Below, piece by piece: positions 47,239 through 59,083 of a stretch of 64,000 nucleotides of DNA. Each line of letters starts with the position of its first letter. Within the stretch, counting starts at the first letter, position 1. A program made the position numbers and the translations under genes. This DNA is from Rebecca billardiae RCC1528. Taxonomy: Eukaryota > Haptophyta. A model generated the notes under the pieces. The model was given only the letters and a program-made list of their open reading frames with translations, was not told where the DNA came from and ran no database searches. Location of the stretch: positions 62,001 through 126,000 of the forward strand of contig OZ251237.1 of NCBI GenBank assembly GCA_965240325.2. Reading direction: 5' to 3'.

Positions 47239-48333
47239 TCAAACCGCCTCGCTCCGACTCCGGAAGCAGACGCTGGTGGCGCAGGCTTTGGGTGTGGCCT
47301 TGCCTGTGCTCTCCGGCTGCCAGGAGGGAGGGCAGGCGAATCGCTGGACGAGGGCCATGACGAGCCGCCTTTGGTCGGCTCCACCAACGCCTCTCGGCGC
47401 TGATGCCTGGTTCGCACGCGCACAGTGACACGCAGACCGAGCCAAGAACGCCTGCGACGAGGGCCGGGCCGTAATAGGTCGGGTACTCGGCTCTGAGGTC
47501 GGCTCAGAGGTCGGTAGACGCGGATGCGGACCTGGTGGTAGCCCAGTAGCGTTCTGCAGCGCGATGCGAGACGTGCTGATGGATGCTTTTGGGGGCGGCG
47601 CTGAGGCAGGAGGCGGGCCGAGCGGCTCAGCACGATCTGTTCGCCACCAGGGCGGTGGTGTGATGGGCGGCGACGGGGGCAGTGGCGGGGCAGGTTGCTG
47701 CGGTGGCGTAGGTGCTGGCTGTGGCGGCGGGACTGGCGGCACTGACGGCTGTGGTGGCGACGGGCTCGGCGGTGCAGCCGGTGGCGGAGGTGGTGGCGAT
47801 GATGGCGGTGGCGCAGACGGTGGTCTGGGTGATGGCATGGAGGGAGGCGGCAGAGGTGGTGGCGATGACGGCGTTGCACTTGGTGGCGCAGACGGTGATC
47901 GCTGCGGTGATCGCTGCGGTGGGGGTGACCATGAGCGCGGAGGGCTTGGCGGCGGCCATGGAAATCGTGGCACGATCGTGCCAGCATCCCAGATCGCGAA
48001 CGTGTCCCGCGGCTGTCTTTGCGCCACGTCATGCTCGGTGCAGCCAATGCATAGATGAGTGGCATTGTCATATGCGACGGCTGCGTAGCCCTCGCCGTGC
48101 CGGCCGCGCATCGCATATGCGCATGCTTTCACAGACCATATCGATGGGATCGCGGCCGTTCGGCCGCACGCGAACCGATCATACAGCAGCGTGCTCGGTG
48201 GCACGCGGCCAGCCTCCTCGAGCGTGATGACATCTGCCGTGGCTGGGAGCACGCATGCGAAGGCGAAAACCCACACCACCATCCGCCAAACCACGCCCAC
48301 ACCACGCGGAGCTCGGCGGATGGCCGCCGGCAT
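47239..48333 (-). CDS. Secreted proline-rich protein with Cys-containing N-terminal domain
   Basis: 364 residues from ATG 48333 (the longer frame begins at GTG). A likely signal peptide (MVVWVFAFACVLPATA) follows a short basic stretch. Next comes a domain of about 85 residues with four Cys (DRFACGRTA, VKACAYAM, LCIGC), somewhat like PAN/apple-type folds. Then comes a long Pro/Ser linker (PPPSPPRSWSPPPQRS onward) of about 100 residues. The C-terminal third is not proline-rich and has no known domain. Extracellular or cell-covering function is inferred from the signal peptide and the extensin-like linker. Confidence 0.6.
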   Translation of the reverse strand: MPAAIRRAPRGVGVVWRMVVWVFAFACVLPATADVITLEEAGRVPPSTLLYDRFACGRTAAIPSIWSVKACAYAMRGRHGEGYAAVAYDNATHLCIGCTEHDVAQRQPRDTFAIWDAGTIVPRFPWPPPSPPRSWSPPPQRSPQRSPSAPPSATPSSPPPLPPPSMPSPRPPSAPPPSSPPPPPPAAPPSPSPPQPSVPPVPPPQPAPTPPQQPAPPLPPSPPITPPPWWRTDRAEPLGPPPASAPPPKASISTSRIALQNATGLPPGPHPRLPTSEPTSEPSTRPITARPSSQAFLARSACHCARANQASAPRGVGGADQRRLVMALVQRFACPPSWQPESTGKATPKACATSVCFRSRSEAV

Positions 48334-48635
48334 TTGTGGAAGGACTGACCGAGTCACCGATGCGACCGGCTCACCGGCCCGGCAGGTGGTCGCGGCCCAA
48401 GCTGAAAGTTCTTCTGGTCACCCCGGAATTCCGGGTGGGAATCGCTGTGCAAGCTTCCGGCTGGTCAGGAGAGCTCGTCCGGATGAGACATGCCGAGGCG
48501 GCACGACCGCGCGGGATCTCAGATCCCGCTTTCTGACTTTCGGAGCCTGCTCACGAACGAGCGGGGGCCGCTTCGTCATGGCAGACGAAGCGATGAAGTG
48601 AACGAAGCGCGAACGAAGTGCACGAAGCGCGGCAT

Positions 48636-49503
48636 ATGACAGCGCCGGCCGCCGACACTTTGTCGGAGCGGCGCCCTGACTACCTCTTCAAGCTATGCCT
48701 CATCGGCGACTCGGGCGTGGGCAAGTCGAACATGCTCTCGCGATTCACGCGCGACGTCTTCCACCTCGAGAGCAAGTCGACGATCGGCGTCGAGTTTGCG
48801 ACGCGCTGCATCGAGCACGAGGGCAAGGTGATCAAGGCGCAGATCTGGGACACCGCGGGGCAGGAGCGCTATCGCGCGATCACGAGCGCGTACTACCGCG
48901 GCGCCCTCGGCGCGCTGCTCGTGTACGACATCTCCAAACGCGGCACGTTTGACAACGTCGAGCGATGGCTGCACGAGGTGCGCGAGCAGGCGGACCAGTC
49001 TATCGTGGTAATGCTCGTCGGCAACAAGTCCGACCTGAAAAACGCGCGCCAGGTCCCGATGGACGTGGCGCGCGAGTTCGCGCAGACGGCGGGCCTCAAC
49101 TTCATCGAGACCTCCGCCCTGGAGGGGCAGAACGTCGAGGAGGCCTTCCACGAGATCCTCGCAGGTGCGAGCGCGCGCGCGCGTGGGCGCGTGGGCGCGT
49201 GGGCGCGTGGGCGCGCGTGGGCGCGTGGGCGCGTGGGCGCGTGGGCGCGTGGGCGCGTGGGCGACACGCGGTGGGTCGCCTTGCACGCCGCGGGCGACCG
49301 CGCGCCGCGCGCACCATGCGCGCGTTTGACGCCGCCGCTCCCGCGCGCCTGCGGCAGAGATCCACTCTCACGTGAGCCAGCGCGAGCTCGAGGCGTCCTC
49401 CAGGCGCGAGCCGCTGCCAAAGGGGATGCAGCTGCCCGTGGAGGGCGAGGCGCAGGGCACCGGCCCGTCGAGCACAGGCCTGCCCAAGGTGAAGTGCTGC
49501 TAG
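48636..49503 (+). CDS. Rab11/RabA-type small GTPase
   Basis: Membrane-traffic GTPase. Exons 48636-49164 and 49358-49503 give 224 residues. All G motifs are intact: GDSGVGKSN (P-loop), the switch I Thr in [20 protein letters not shown] (switch II, Rab-type), GNKSDL and ETSALEG. The tail ends VKCC, the double-Cys geranylgeranylation site. [20 protein letters not shown] and the KSTIGVEF effector region point to the Rab11/RabA class of recycling and post-Golgi transport. The intron carries a GTGGGCGC minisatellite. The start is ATG 48636, because the longer frame begins at GTG. Confidence 0.95.
49181..49262. repeat. GC minisatellite inside the Rab intron
   Basis: About eight copies of GCGTGGGCGC (10 bp) with small interruptions, wholly within the intron 49165-49357. 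Confidence 0.85.
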
Positions 49504-49716
49504 CTAAAGTCTGGAGACGGTGTCGTCGGAGGCTGCTGTGCGGCTGGGCCGTCGCTCGATGATCGAAACGCCGCCGCGGAAAACTGAAATAACTCGCTCC
49601 GCGACAGCCAAGGTTGGCGGCGGCCTATACTAGCTACTGTCGAGATACATCAGACGATACTCTCAGACGATACTCTGATGCTGAGACGTAGAAGCGGCGA
49701 CATCAGTAGCCGCGCC

Positions 49717-51275
49717 CTACCGCCCTTCAGGTGCGCCGCCCAAGCGCGAGCCGCTCCCGCCGCGCTCGTGCCCGCTCCCGCTTTGCTCGCGCGCGTCGCC
49801 GCGGTCGAAGCTCACCGCGCGCACGCGATTGCGCTCGTCGGGCGAGATGCGCGGCAGGTCCGGCCGGCGCGCGTCGAGCGTCTTGTACTCGACCGGCACG
49901 GTCGGGTCGTGGTCGTCCACGTCGCGCAGCTGGTAGTCGATGTGCACAAAGCAGCGCTCCACGTCGTCGAGCGACTCGATCTTGTGCTGCAGCCGGATCC
50001 CCACGTCGTGGCTGTCGCGCAGCGGCGTGTCCTCGGGCATCACGATCTCGAGCTCGACGAGGAACTTGGGCCCAAAGTGGTACGCACGCACAATGTCGAG
50101 CGACACGTTCGGGTCGTGCGTCTCCGCCATCTCGCGCACCTGACGGGCGCGTGCGCGGGGCGCGGCGCGTGAGAGTTGCCCGCCCGCCGTCCCCCGCCTC
50201 GCTCGCCCATCTCTCTCTCTCTCGCGCGCGCGCGCCCTCGCACGCGCGTGTGTACGCGCGCGCACGACGTCGAGGAACTCTGCGTGCGCCGTCTTTCCGA
50301 TGATCATTTCGACCTGCTCCACGCCGGTGCGCGCCCAGCTCACGATGATGTACAGGGAGATGAGGAGCGCGCCGATCGGGTCGCACACCCAGAGGGAGGG
50401 GCGGATCTGGGTGGAGAGCGCGGCGAGCACGGCGGCCGAGTTGGAGAGCACGTCGTTCAGGTTGTCCTGCGCCACCGCCTCCACCGTCACGTTCGCCGTG
50501 CGCGCGTGCACCGCCTTACACCACACGTACAGCGCAAGCTTGGTGAGCACGGTGCCGAGCATGAGCGCGAGGTCGAGCCAGCGCAGGTCGAGCAGCCGCA
50601 TGGTGCCCTGCGTCGCGGCGGTGAAGAGCTCGGCGGAGGCGTCGCGGATGACCTGCAGCGACGCCATCGCCATCAGCAGCGCGCACGTCACCACGCCCAC
50701 CGGCTCGAGCCGCGAGCGCCCCGCCGGGTACGCCACGTCCGTCTGCCGGCCCGGCACGCGCTGCGACGCGCGGTTCGCCCTGCGGGGTTGGCAGGCAGGG
50801 CGCGCGCGCGGGCGAGGGCGCGGGCGCGGGCGGCGCGCGCGGCTGAGCCGAGGGCGGCTCGGGCGCGCGCGTATACGCGCGCGCGCGCGCACCACATGAG
50901 CACGCCCTGCGCGAGCAGGTCGATCGTCGAGTCGACGAGCGAGGCGAGCACCGCCATCGACCTGCTCTCCACGTACACGTACACCTTGGCGATGAAGAGG
51001 GCGAGGTTGGCCCAGAACGAGATGACGTGCGCGCGGCGGGACAGCTTGTCCAGCGCGCCGAGCGAGAACGCCGACATGGTCGGCTCGATGATCACCGCGC
51101 TCATGCGCGTGTGCGACATCTTGTGCGAGTTGTGCGAGTTGACCGAGAGCGTGGTCGCGCCGCCCGCCTCGGGGTCGGGCGCGAGCAGCTTGGCGCGGAG
51201 CGCCTGCCCGGGGGACGCCGCGCTGGCGTCGGTCGTCATCGTGAGCAAGGCGAGCAGGAGGAGGCCCGATCGCAT
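49717..51275 (-). CDS. Cation diffusion facilitator, Mn-type (MTP/SLC30 family)
   Basis: Metal/proton antiporter. Exons 51275-50893, 50779-50266 and 50139-49717 on the minus strand give 439 residues. A signal-like N terminus (MRSGLLLLALLTMTTDASA) is followed by about six membrane helices. Both metal-site helices carry the DxxxD pattern that marks Mn-transporting members: SLVDSTIDLLAQ in helix 2 and AQDNLNDVLSN in helix 5. CDPIGALLISLYIIVSW (helix 6) is typical. The C-terminal cytosolic domain has the ferredoxin-like dimerisation fold with VRAYHFGPKFLVELEIVMPE. The last 60 residues are low-complexity. It likely moves Mn2+ into an organelle or the secretory pathway; metal choice is inferred from DxxxD. 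It is convergent with the Rab gene. Confidence 0.9.
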
Positions 51276-51553
51276 GCACGAGCTCGCGGCGGCGCGTGAA
51301 TCGGCGGTCGTGCTGCCGGCGCTCCTCAGGTGTTAATCGGCGGCCGTGCTGCCAATCGCCATTCGCGATCTGAGATCTCAAGACCGCCGCTTCAGCTCTC
51401 AGAGGAAGAACCGAAGAAGCCACTTCTGGTACGGAGGCCATCCGGACTCTCGTGAGCCCGGCGCACGACTGAAGAACTGAAGCCGTCTGAAGGCGGTGCC
51501 GCCGCCATCGCGCCTCTGATCCGCGGCACCGGGCGTCGGTGCCGCGGCGCGCG

Positions 51554-54500
51554 ATGTGGGCGGCTCTGGAGGAGCTGCAGAGCTCGGCGAAGAAGCTGGC
51601 CGATGAGCAGATCCAGTCCTTCCGCGAGGAGCACGAGGCGTCGATGGCCACCGCCGTCCCCGCCACGCCGGGCGGCGGCGGCGGCGTGCTCGAGGCCGGG
51701 GGCCTTGACGCGAGCGCGCTGCTCACGCCGCTCTCGTCCGCGGTGGTGCGCGCGCGCGTCGTGCGCACAGGCGGCGCGCGCCGCGCTCCGCTCACTCGCC
51801 GCGCCGCCACGCCCGCCGCGCGCGCGCGCAGGCGAGCGCAGGCGCCGTGCTCTCCACCGCCGTCTCCGCGTCCGCCGCGGAGGCCGAGCGTGCGGCCGGC
51901 GCGGACGGCGCGGGGCCGGCCGCGCCGGCGCCCCCTGCGCAGCCCCTGCCCTCCCGCCCGCCCGCCGCCGCCTCGCCCACCAGCCCGCGCGCACGCGCGC
52001 TGCGCGACTCGACCGCGGCCGCGCTCCGCGGCCTCAGTCCGGACGAGCTCGTCGAGTTGGCGCAGGAGCATGCGCGCGAGGCGGAGGAGGCGCGGCGCGC
52101 GCTCGAGGCGGCGCGCGCGGCGCACGCGCCGCTCGTCCGCGCCGCCGCGCGCTGCGTCGGCGTGCCCGAGCGCGAGCACGGCGCGGACGCCCTCGCGAGC
52201 GCGCTCGAGCGGCGCTGGGCGGAGTTGGCCGCCGCCGCGCCGCCCGCCGCGCCCGCCACGCCCGCCGCGCCGGGCGCGGCGGCGGTGAACGGCGGCGGCG
52301 GCGGCGGCGGCGCGGAGGCGCGCGCGGCGGCGCTCGACGAGGAGCTGCGCACGCTCAAGGCGCGCACGCTCAAGAAGCTCAAGGCGCTCGACGCGAAGCT
52401 CGCCAAGGCGGAGGCGGACGCGGCCGCGGCGCGCGCGGACGCGGGCGCGGCGCGCGCGGACGCGGACGCGGCGCGCGCCGACGCGGAGGCGGCGCGCGCC
52501 GAGGCGGTGGGCGAGGGCGCGCAGCGGCGCGACGCGCGCGGCGTCGAGGCGGCGGCCGCCGCCGCGCTCGGCGCGGACGTGCGCGCCCTCGAGGCCAGCC
52601 TCGCCGACGCGGGCGCCGACGCGGCGCGCGGCGCCGCCGAGGCCGGCGCGCTGCGCGGCCGCGTCGCCGCTCTGGACGCCGAGCTGGCCGGGATGGCGCA
52701 GCAGCTGCAGCGGGAGCGGCAGCGCGCGGAGGCGGCGGAGGCGGCGGCGGCGGCGGCGGGCGCGGCGCAGGAGCACCCAGCGCGCGCCGCCGCCGAGGAC
52801 GCGGCGGCGGCGCGCGCGGAGCTCGACGCCGCGCTGCGGGCGGCCGCGGACGCGGACGCGGCGGCGCGCGCCGAGGCGGCGCGCGCGGACGCCGCGGCCG
52901 AGGCGGAGGGCTCGGCGCGCGCGGAGGCGGAGCGCGCGTCCGCGGCGGCGGCCGAGTCCGCCGCGCGCGCGGACGCCGACGCCTCCGCGCGCGCCGACGC
53001 GCAGCGCGCGCTCGCCGCCGCCGCCGCCGAGCTCGACCGCGCGCGCGCGCAGTGCGACCAGCTTGAGTCGGCGGCGCGCGACGCGACCGGCGCGCTCGAG
53101 GCGGCGCGCGCGGAGGCGGAGGCGACGCGGCGCGACTCGGGCGCGCTCGCGCTCGCGCTCGCGGCCGTGCGCGCGCGCGAGCGCCGCGCGCGCGCGCGCC
53201 GCGCCGCGCTCGAGGCGCAGCTCGACGCCGCGCGCGCCGAGTCCGCGGCCGCGCGCGCCTCGCTCGAGGCTGCGCATGAAGCGGAGGTTGCGGAGCTGAA
53301 TGCCACGATGGCGGCGCTGGGGGCGGGGCGGCGGGTGGCGGGGGCGGCGGAGGAGGGGCAGCGGGCGGAGGAGGGCGGCGTGGCGCGCGCCGACGCCGAC
53401 GACGCCGCGCCGCACGCCCCGCGCGCCGACGCCGACGCCGACGCTGACGCCGACGCGGACGCGGACGCGGACGCGGGCGCGGGCGCGGGCGCGGGCGCGG
53501 ACGACGCCGACTCGTCGGCGCTGATCGGCGCGGCTCGCGACGCGCTGCTGCGGCGCGAGCGCGCAGAGCACCGCGAGGCGATCGGGCAGCTGATGGCCGA
53601 GGCGGCGCGCTCCGAGGCCGCGCTGCGCGCGCAGATCGAAGCGCTGCGCGCCGAGGCGGGCGCGCACGCGCGCGCCGCGCGCGCGCTCCAGCGGCAGGAG
53701 TCGTGCAGCGCGCGCACCGCCGAGCCGGCGGGCCCGGGCTCGCGCTCGGGCTCGCAGGCGCTGCTCTCGCTCGAAGGGGCGCCGGCGGCGGCGGGGCCGG
53801 GCGGCGGCGCCGCGTCCGAGTGGGCCGCGCCGGCGGACGGCGCGGCGGCCATGCTGGCGGAAGGGGGCGGCGCGGCCGACGGCGGCGGCGGCGGCGGCGC
53901 CGACGGCGGCGGCTGCTCCTCGCCCGCGCCCTCCTCCTCGGCGCGCACGGCGCCGCTGTGTGGCGGCGGCGCGGGCGCGAGCGCGGCCGCGGCGGCCGCG
54001 CGCGCCGCGCTCGCCGAGCTGCGCGCCGAGCTGGCCGCGGCGCGCAACGAGGCGCGGCGCGCGGCGGACGCGGCGGGCGCGCACGCGGCGGAGGGCGCGC
54101 GCGCCGCGGCGGGCGCGCTCGCCGCGGCGCACGCGGCCGCGTGCGCCGACGCCGCGCGCGCCGCGGCGCAGCCGCTGGCGCAGGAGCTGGCGGCCGCGCG
54201 CGCCGACGCGGCCGCGCTCGGCGCGGCGCTCGCCGACGCGGAGGCGCAGGCGGCCGAGGCGGCGGCGGCGCGCGCGGCGGCGGAGGCGGGCGCGCGCGCG
54301 GCGGAGGCGCGCGCGGCCGAGCTCGGCGCCGAGCTCCGAGCTGCCGCCGCCGCCGCCGCCGAGGCGGGCGCGGGCGCGGAGGCGGAGGCGCGCGGCGCGG
54401 CCGAGCGCGCGGCGGCGGAGGCGCGCGGCGCGGCCGAGGCGGCGGCGGCGGCGGAGGCGCGCGCGGCCGCCGCCGAGCGCGCGGCGGACGCGCAGCGCGC

Positions 54501-56362
54501 GCGCGCAGACGCGCTCGAGGCCGAGCTGACGGCCGCACGCGAGGCGGGCGCGGCGGCCGCCGCGTCGGCGGAGGCGGCGGCGCGGCCGGACGACGCGGCC
54601 GCGGCGCAGGCGGAGGCGGCCGCGCAGGCCGCCGAGCGCGCGGCCGCCGCCGAGCGCGAGGCGCACGCGCAGCGCGCGCGCGCGCAGCAGCTCGAGGCGG
54701 CTCTGAGCGCGGCGCGCGCCGAGGCGGCGGCGGCGGCCGAGGCGGCGGCGGCCGCGGCGGCGGCCGACGGCGCGGGCGCGCGCGCGGCGGCGGAGGCGGG
54801 CGCGGCCGAGGCGGCGGCGCGCGCAGCGGGCGCTGCCGAGCGCGAGGCGCACGCGCAGCGGCAGCGCGCCGACTCGCTCGAGGCTGAGCTCGCCGCGATG
54901 GGCGCGCACGCGCTGCGCGCCGCGGCGCAGACGACGCCGACGCGCGACGCCGCCGCGCGCGAGGCGGCGCTCGCCGCCGAGCTCGCGCGCACCGACGCGG
55001 CGGAGGCGGACGCGCGCGCGCTGCGGGTGCGCGCCGCGCGGCGGATCCGAGCGCTGGAGGAGCGGCTGGCGAAGGCGAGCGCTTCGCTCGCGCAGGCGGA
55101 GGCGGAGGCGCAGCAGCGGCCGCGCGCGCCCGCCGCCGAGCCGCGCGCCGCGCCGCCGCCGCCGCCGGGCGGCGGCGGCGGCGGCGAGGCGGAGGCGGAG
55201 GCGGAGGCGGAGGGTGATGCGCCGCCGCCGGCCGCGGCGCTCGCAGCAGCAGCCGGCTCGGCGGCGGCGCCCGCCGCCGCGCCCGCCGACGCCGCCGCCG
55301 CGCCGCCACCCGACGCCGCCGCGGCCGCCGCGCTCGAGGCTGTGCGCGCCGAGCTCGCGAGCGTGCGCAGCCGCGCGGCCAAGCGCATCAAGGCGACGGA
55401 TGCGGCGCGCGCGGCGGCCGAGGCGCGCGCCGCGCAGCTGCAGGCTGAGCTCGAGGCGGCGCGCGGCGCGGCCGAGGCCGGCGCCGGCGCCGGCGGCGCC
55501 GAGCGCGACAAGGACAAGGAGAAGGACGCCAAGCTGGCCAAGCTGCGCGCGCTGCTGCTCGACGCGCAGGGCGTGATCGCCGCGCAGCGCGCGGACGCGG
55601 CCGCGGCCTCGGACGCGGCCGCGTCGCGCGAGGAAGGCCTCGCGTCCGCGCTCGCCGACGCGCAGCGGCAGCAGCTCGACACGGCGGCGCAGCTGCACGC
55701 GCAGGCGAGCGCGGTGCGGCGCGCCGAGCGCGCGCGCGCCGACGCCGCCGCCGAGCTCGAGGCCGCGCGCTCGGCGCACGCGACCGAGCTCGCGGCGGCG
55801 GAGCGCGCGGCGGCGGAGGCGCGCGCCGCCGCGGCGCGCGCGAGCGACGAGCGTGCCGCCGCCGCCGCCGCGCTCGAGGACGCGCGGCGCGCGGCGGACG
55901 ACACGAGCGCGGCCGCGTCGGCGGGCGCGCTCGAGCGCGCGCGCGCCGAGACCGCCGCGGCGCGCGCCGCGCTCGGCCGCGCCGAGCGCGCGCTCGCGCG
56001 CGCGCGCGCGCACGAGGGCGTCGCGCTGCGCGCGCTCGGCGACGCGGACGCAGAGCTGCGCGCGCTCGGCCGCGGCGGCGGCGAGGCGGCGGCGCACGCC
56101 GCGCAGGCGGAGCGCGCGGCGGTGGACGCGGCGACCGACTCGCTGCGCCGCGAGCTCGGCGTCGTGCGCTCGCGCGCGCGCGCGCTCCTCGAGTCCAAGG
56201 AGAAGGAGCTGGCCAAGGCACACCGCGAGCTCGCGGCCGCGCGGCGTGCGGCGGGCGCGGGCGCGGGCGCGCCCGCGGGCGCGGAGGCCGCGCCGCGCGC
56301 CGCATGCGCCGCCGCCGCTGCCCCCGCCGCCGCCGCGCCGCCGCCGCCGGCGGCGGCCGAGC

Positions 56363-56396
<34 letters not shown>

Positions 56397-57813
56397 GCCG
56401 CCGCCGCCGCCGTCGCCGCGCACGCCCGCGGCCACGCTCGCGCACCTCGCCGGCGGCGGCGCGCCGCCGCCGCTTCCGCCGCCGCCGCCGCCGCCCGGCC
56501 TGACGGTGGGCGCGGCCGCGGCCACGTCGGGCTGCGCCTCCGCCCTTGCGCTGCCGTCCGAGGCGGCGCTGGTCGAGCTCGCGCACGCGCAGGCGGCGCG
56601 CAACGCGGAGCTCGGCGCGGCGCGGCTGCAGCTCTCCGACGCGCTCGCCGAGCTCGAGGACGAGCGCACCCTCTGCGCGCTGCTCCGCGAGCAGCAGCGC
56701 GCGCTCAAGGCCGAGATTCGCGAGCTGCACGCCTCGCAGACGCGCGCGTCCGCCGACGCCGAGTACGTGAAGAATCTCGTGCTCAAGCTGCTCGAGTGCA
56801 CCGCGGCCGAGTGCGCGGAGGCGGGGGCGCTCTTCACGCCGATCGCGACCGTGCTGCAGTTCTCGGCCGACGAGTGCGCGCAGCTCGAGGCGGCGCGCAC
56901 GCGCCGCGCCTCCTTCCTCTCCGGCCTGTTTGGCGGCGCAAGGCTCGAGCACGAGCGCGCGGAGGCGGAGGTGAAGGCGCGGCACACCATCGCAGACCTG
57001 CAGAAGGAGCTCAGGGTGCGGCGCACGCGACGCGGCGCGGCGCGCCGCCGCGCCTGCCTGCCAGGGCAGCGGGGCCGTGCTCACGCGGCGCACGCCCCGC
57101 GCCTGCGCGCCGCGCTGCGCCCGGCCCGTGCGCGCCGCGCCTGCCTGCCCGCCGCGCGCGCGGTGTGTGTGCGTGTGCGTGTGCGTGTGTGTGCCCCAGC
57201 TGGTGAAGCTCGAGCTGGCCGCGAGCGAGGCGCGCGCGGCGCGCGGCCACCGGCACGCCGCCGCGGGCGCGCCGGCAGACGCATCGGCGGGCGCGAGCCA
57301 CGCGTCCTCGCGCAGGCCGAGCGTGAGCGGCGCGCTGAGCGTCAGCCGCCTCGAGAGCGCGCTGGCCGAGGCGGAGGCGCAGGTGCGCGCGCAGCGCGGC
57401 CGTCGGCATGCGGCCTCGCGGGTCCGCGGGCTGGCTCACGAGCGATCGCGCGCGCGCGACGCGCGGCCGCGCGCGCGCAGGCCGCGGAGCGCGAGGCGGA
57501 GCTGCGCGCGTGCAAGCAGGCGGTGGAGCAGGCGGCGGCCACGGCGGCCGAGGCGGAGGCCGTGCGCGCCGCGCTGGGCGCCGAGCTTGAGTCTGAGCGC
57601 TCCAAGCGGCACGCCGCCGAGGCCGCGCGCACGTACACGCGCAACGTGATCCTGCGCGCCATGGAGCGCGGCGGCTCGGACGACGAGCTGGACGAGGCGC
57701 TCTTCCCCGTGATCGCGAGCAGCCTGCAGTTCACGCAGGAGGAGGTGGAGCGCATCGCGAGCGTGCGCGGCCAGCACAGGCGCAAGGGCGCGCGCGGCTG
57801 GCTGTTCGGCTGA
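51554..57813 (+). CDS. Giant golgin-like coiled-coil protein with two GRIP domains
   Basis: Exons 51554-51745, 51832-57015, 57200-57382 and 57481-57813 join in frame to give 1,963 residues. It starts at MWAALEELQSSAKKLADEQI. Most of the protein is Ala/Glu/Arg-rich coiled coil interrupted by Gly/Pro-rich linkers, typical of long Golgi tethers. Near residues 1,720-1,770 lies a GRIP-type domain: DAEYVKNLVLKLLEC, then LFTPIATVLQFSADE. A second copy sits at the very C terminus: TRNVILRAMERGG, then ALFPVIASSLQFTQEE, ending GWLFG. GRIP domains bind Arl1 on the trans-Golgi through a conserved Tyr. The first copy keeps a Tyr (EYVKN) and the second has RTYTRN shifted by two residues. Golgi tethering is inferred from the GRIP motifs. 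It is divergent from the CDF gene. Confidence 0.85.
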
Positions 57814-57959
57814 CGAGCGTATCGGCACAAGCGGCGGCCGTCCGCGGCGCATGATGTGTTGTCGTCGTCATCGTCGTCTGCCTGCTATATGTTGTTGTAC
57901 TGCTTTGTCGCGCGCCCAGTCAATAAATGAAAGTTGTATGGCCTATGGGGCAGCTATGA

Positions 57960-58046
<87 letters not shown>

Positions 58047-58131
58047 TAGTATGAGGCCGCGGACGGCCGACGACGCCACGCATGCTCGTAGTTGTAAGTC
58101 GTGCCCCATACAACTCGTCACAATATAATAT
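57814..58131. repeat. Intergenic with a long TA microsatellite (57963-58044)
   Basis: The stretch after the golgin stop contains an uninterrupted (TA)n run of about 82 bp, AT-only in a very GC-rich context. Both flanks are unremarkable. Confidence 0.95.
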
Positions 58132-59083
58132 ATGCTCGCCCTCTGCGATCTGCAAGCGCGCGATGCGCAGCGAGCTGCCCGCGCGGCAGCGCGGGCAAGC
58201 GCGCGATGCGCAGCGAGCTGGCCGGCTGTGGCAGCGCGGCGGCCGCTGCCTTCGTGGCAGCTGCAGTACGCCGCGGTCGATGCGGCGCGGCTGCTGCCGC
58301 TCTGGGCCGCGCTGCGGCCGCGGCTCGAGCGCGTGCCGAACGGGCCCGCGCAGTGCGCGCGCCGCTCGGCCGCGTACGCCGGCGCGGCGCGTCACGCGCG
58401 ATTCGCCGCCGAGGACATCGCCGTGCTCGAGGCGCTGGTGGGCACTCGCGTGGATGTGCACGTCGTGCGGCACGAGCCGGGCGTGGGCGTGTGGATGCTC
58501 GCCGCGCCGGGCGTGCGCGCGCACGTCGGCGCGCACGAGCTGGCGGGCGTGGACGCAGCCGCGCTGCGCGACGGCGAGTCTGCGCCCGCGCTGCTCACCG
58601 CAGTCGACGTGATCACAAACCGCGCGCATGTTCCGTGTTCGGCTGCGCCCGCTGCCGCGCGAGGAGGAGGAGGCGGCGGCGGCGGCGGCGACGGGCAGCG
58701 GTGCGTGCGCGGACGAGGCGTCGGCCGGCGCGGGCCACGCGCATCCCGCCGTGCTGGTACCGGGCGCGGAGCTGAGCGCGGAGGTGGGGCTGCCCACGCC
58801 CAGCGGCTACCTCGGTTCTGTCCCGCGCGCGCGCCGCGCGCTCGTGCACGCGCACGAGGCCGCGCTGTTCGGCGGTGCCGTGGCCCAGCAGGACGAGGCA
58901 CCGCTGCCGGGTGGCACGCGCGTGCCTATTCGCGTCGTGCTCGTCGAGCAGGGCGCGACGCCGTCCGAGCCGCCGACGCGCGCGCACGCGGTGCTGCTCA
59001 TCCGCGGCCAGCCAGAGCGGCTCGTGAGCGCGGCAGGCGGGCGATGGCGAGGAGAAGGCGCGGGGAGGCTGAGGAGCAGGTGA
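58132..59083 (+). pseudogene. Decayed gene with a 3'-5' exonuclease-like segment
   Basis: The first frame (ATG 58132) contains PSWQLQYAAVDAARLLPLW near residue 42, which resembles the C-terminal YAaxDaxxLLxL motif of DEDD (RNase D/WRN-type) exonucleases. It continues with protein-like sequence to about 58615 (HARFAAEDIAVLEALVGTRV and onward). Coding-like sequence then moves to another frame (58628-59083; EAALFGGAVAQQDEAPLPGG, VPIRVVLVEQ), suggesting a frameshift near 58615. The catalytic N-terminal motifs of the nuclease are absent; the TA microsatellite lies where they should be. A 24-bp segment starting GCAAGCGCGCGATGCGC is duplicated at its start. It may instead be the 3' exons of a spliced gene. 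Confidence 0.35.

Noticed and set aside
49717-57093. An uninterrupted minus-strand open frame of about 2,450 codons running through the CDF gene and antisense to the golgin
   Set aside because: It is a by-product of extreme GC content and alanine-rich codons on the plus strand. Only its 3' part (the CDF exons) shows family motifs, and those need splicing.
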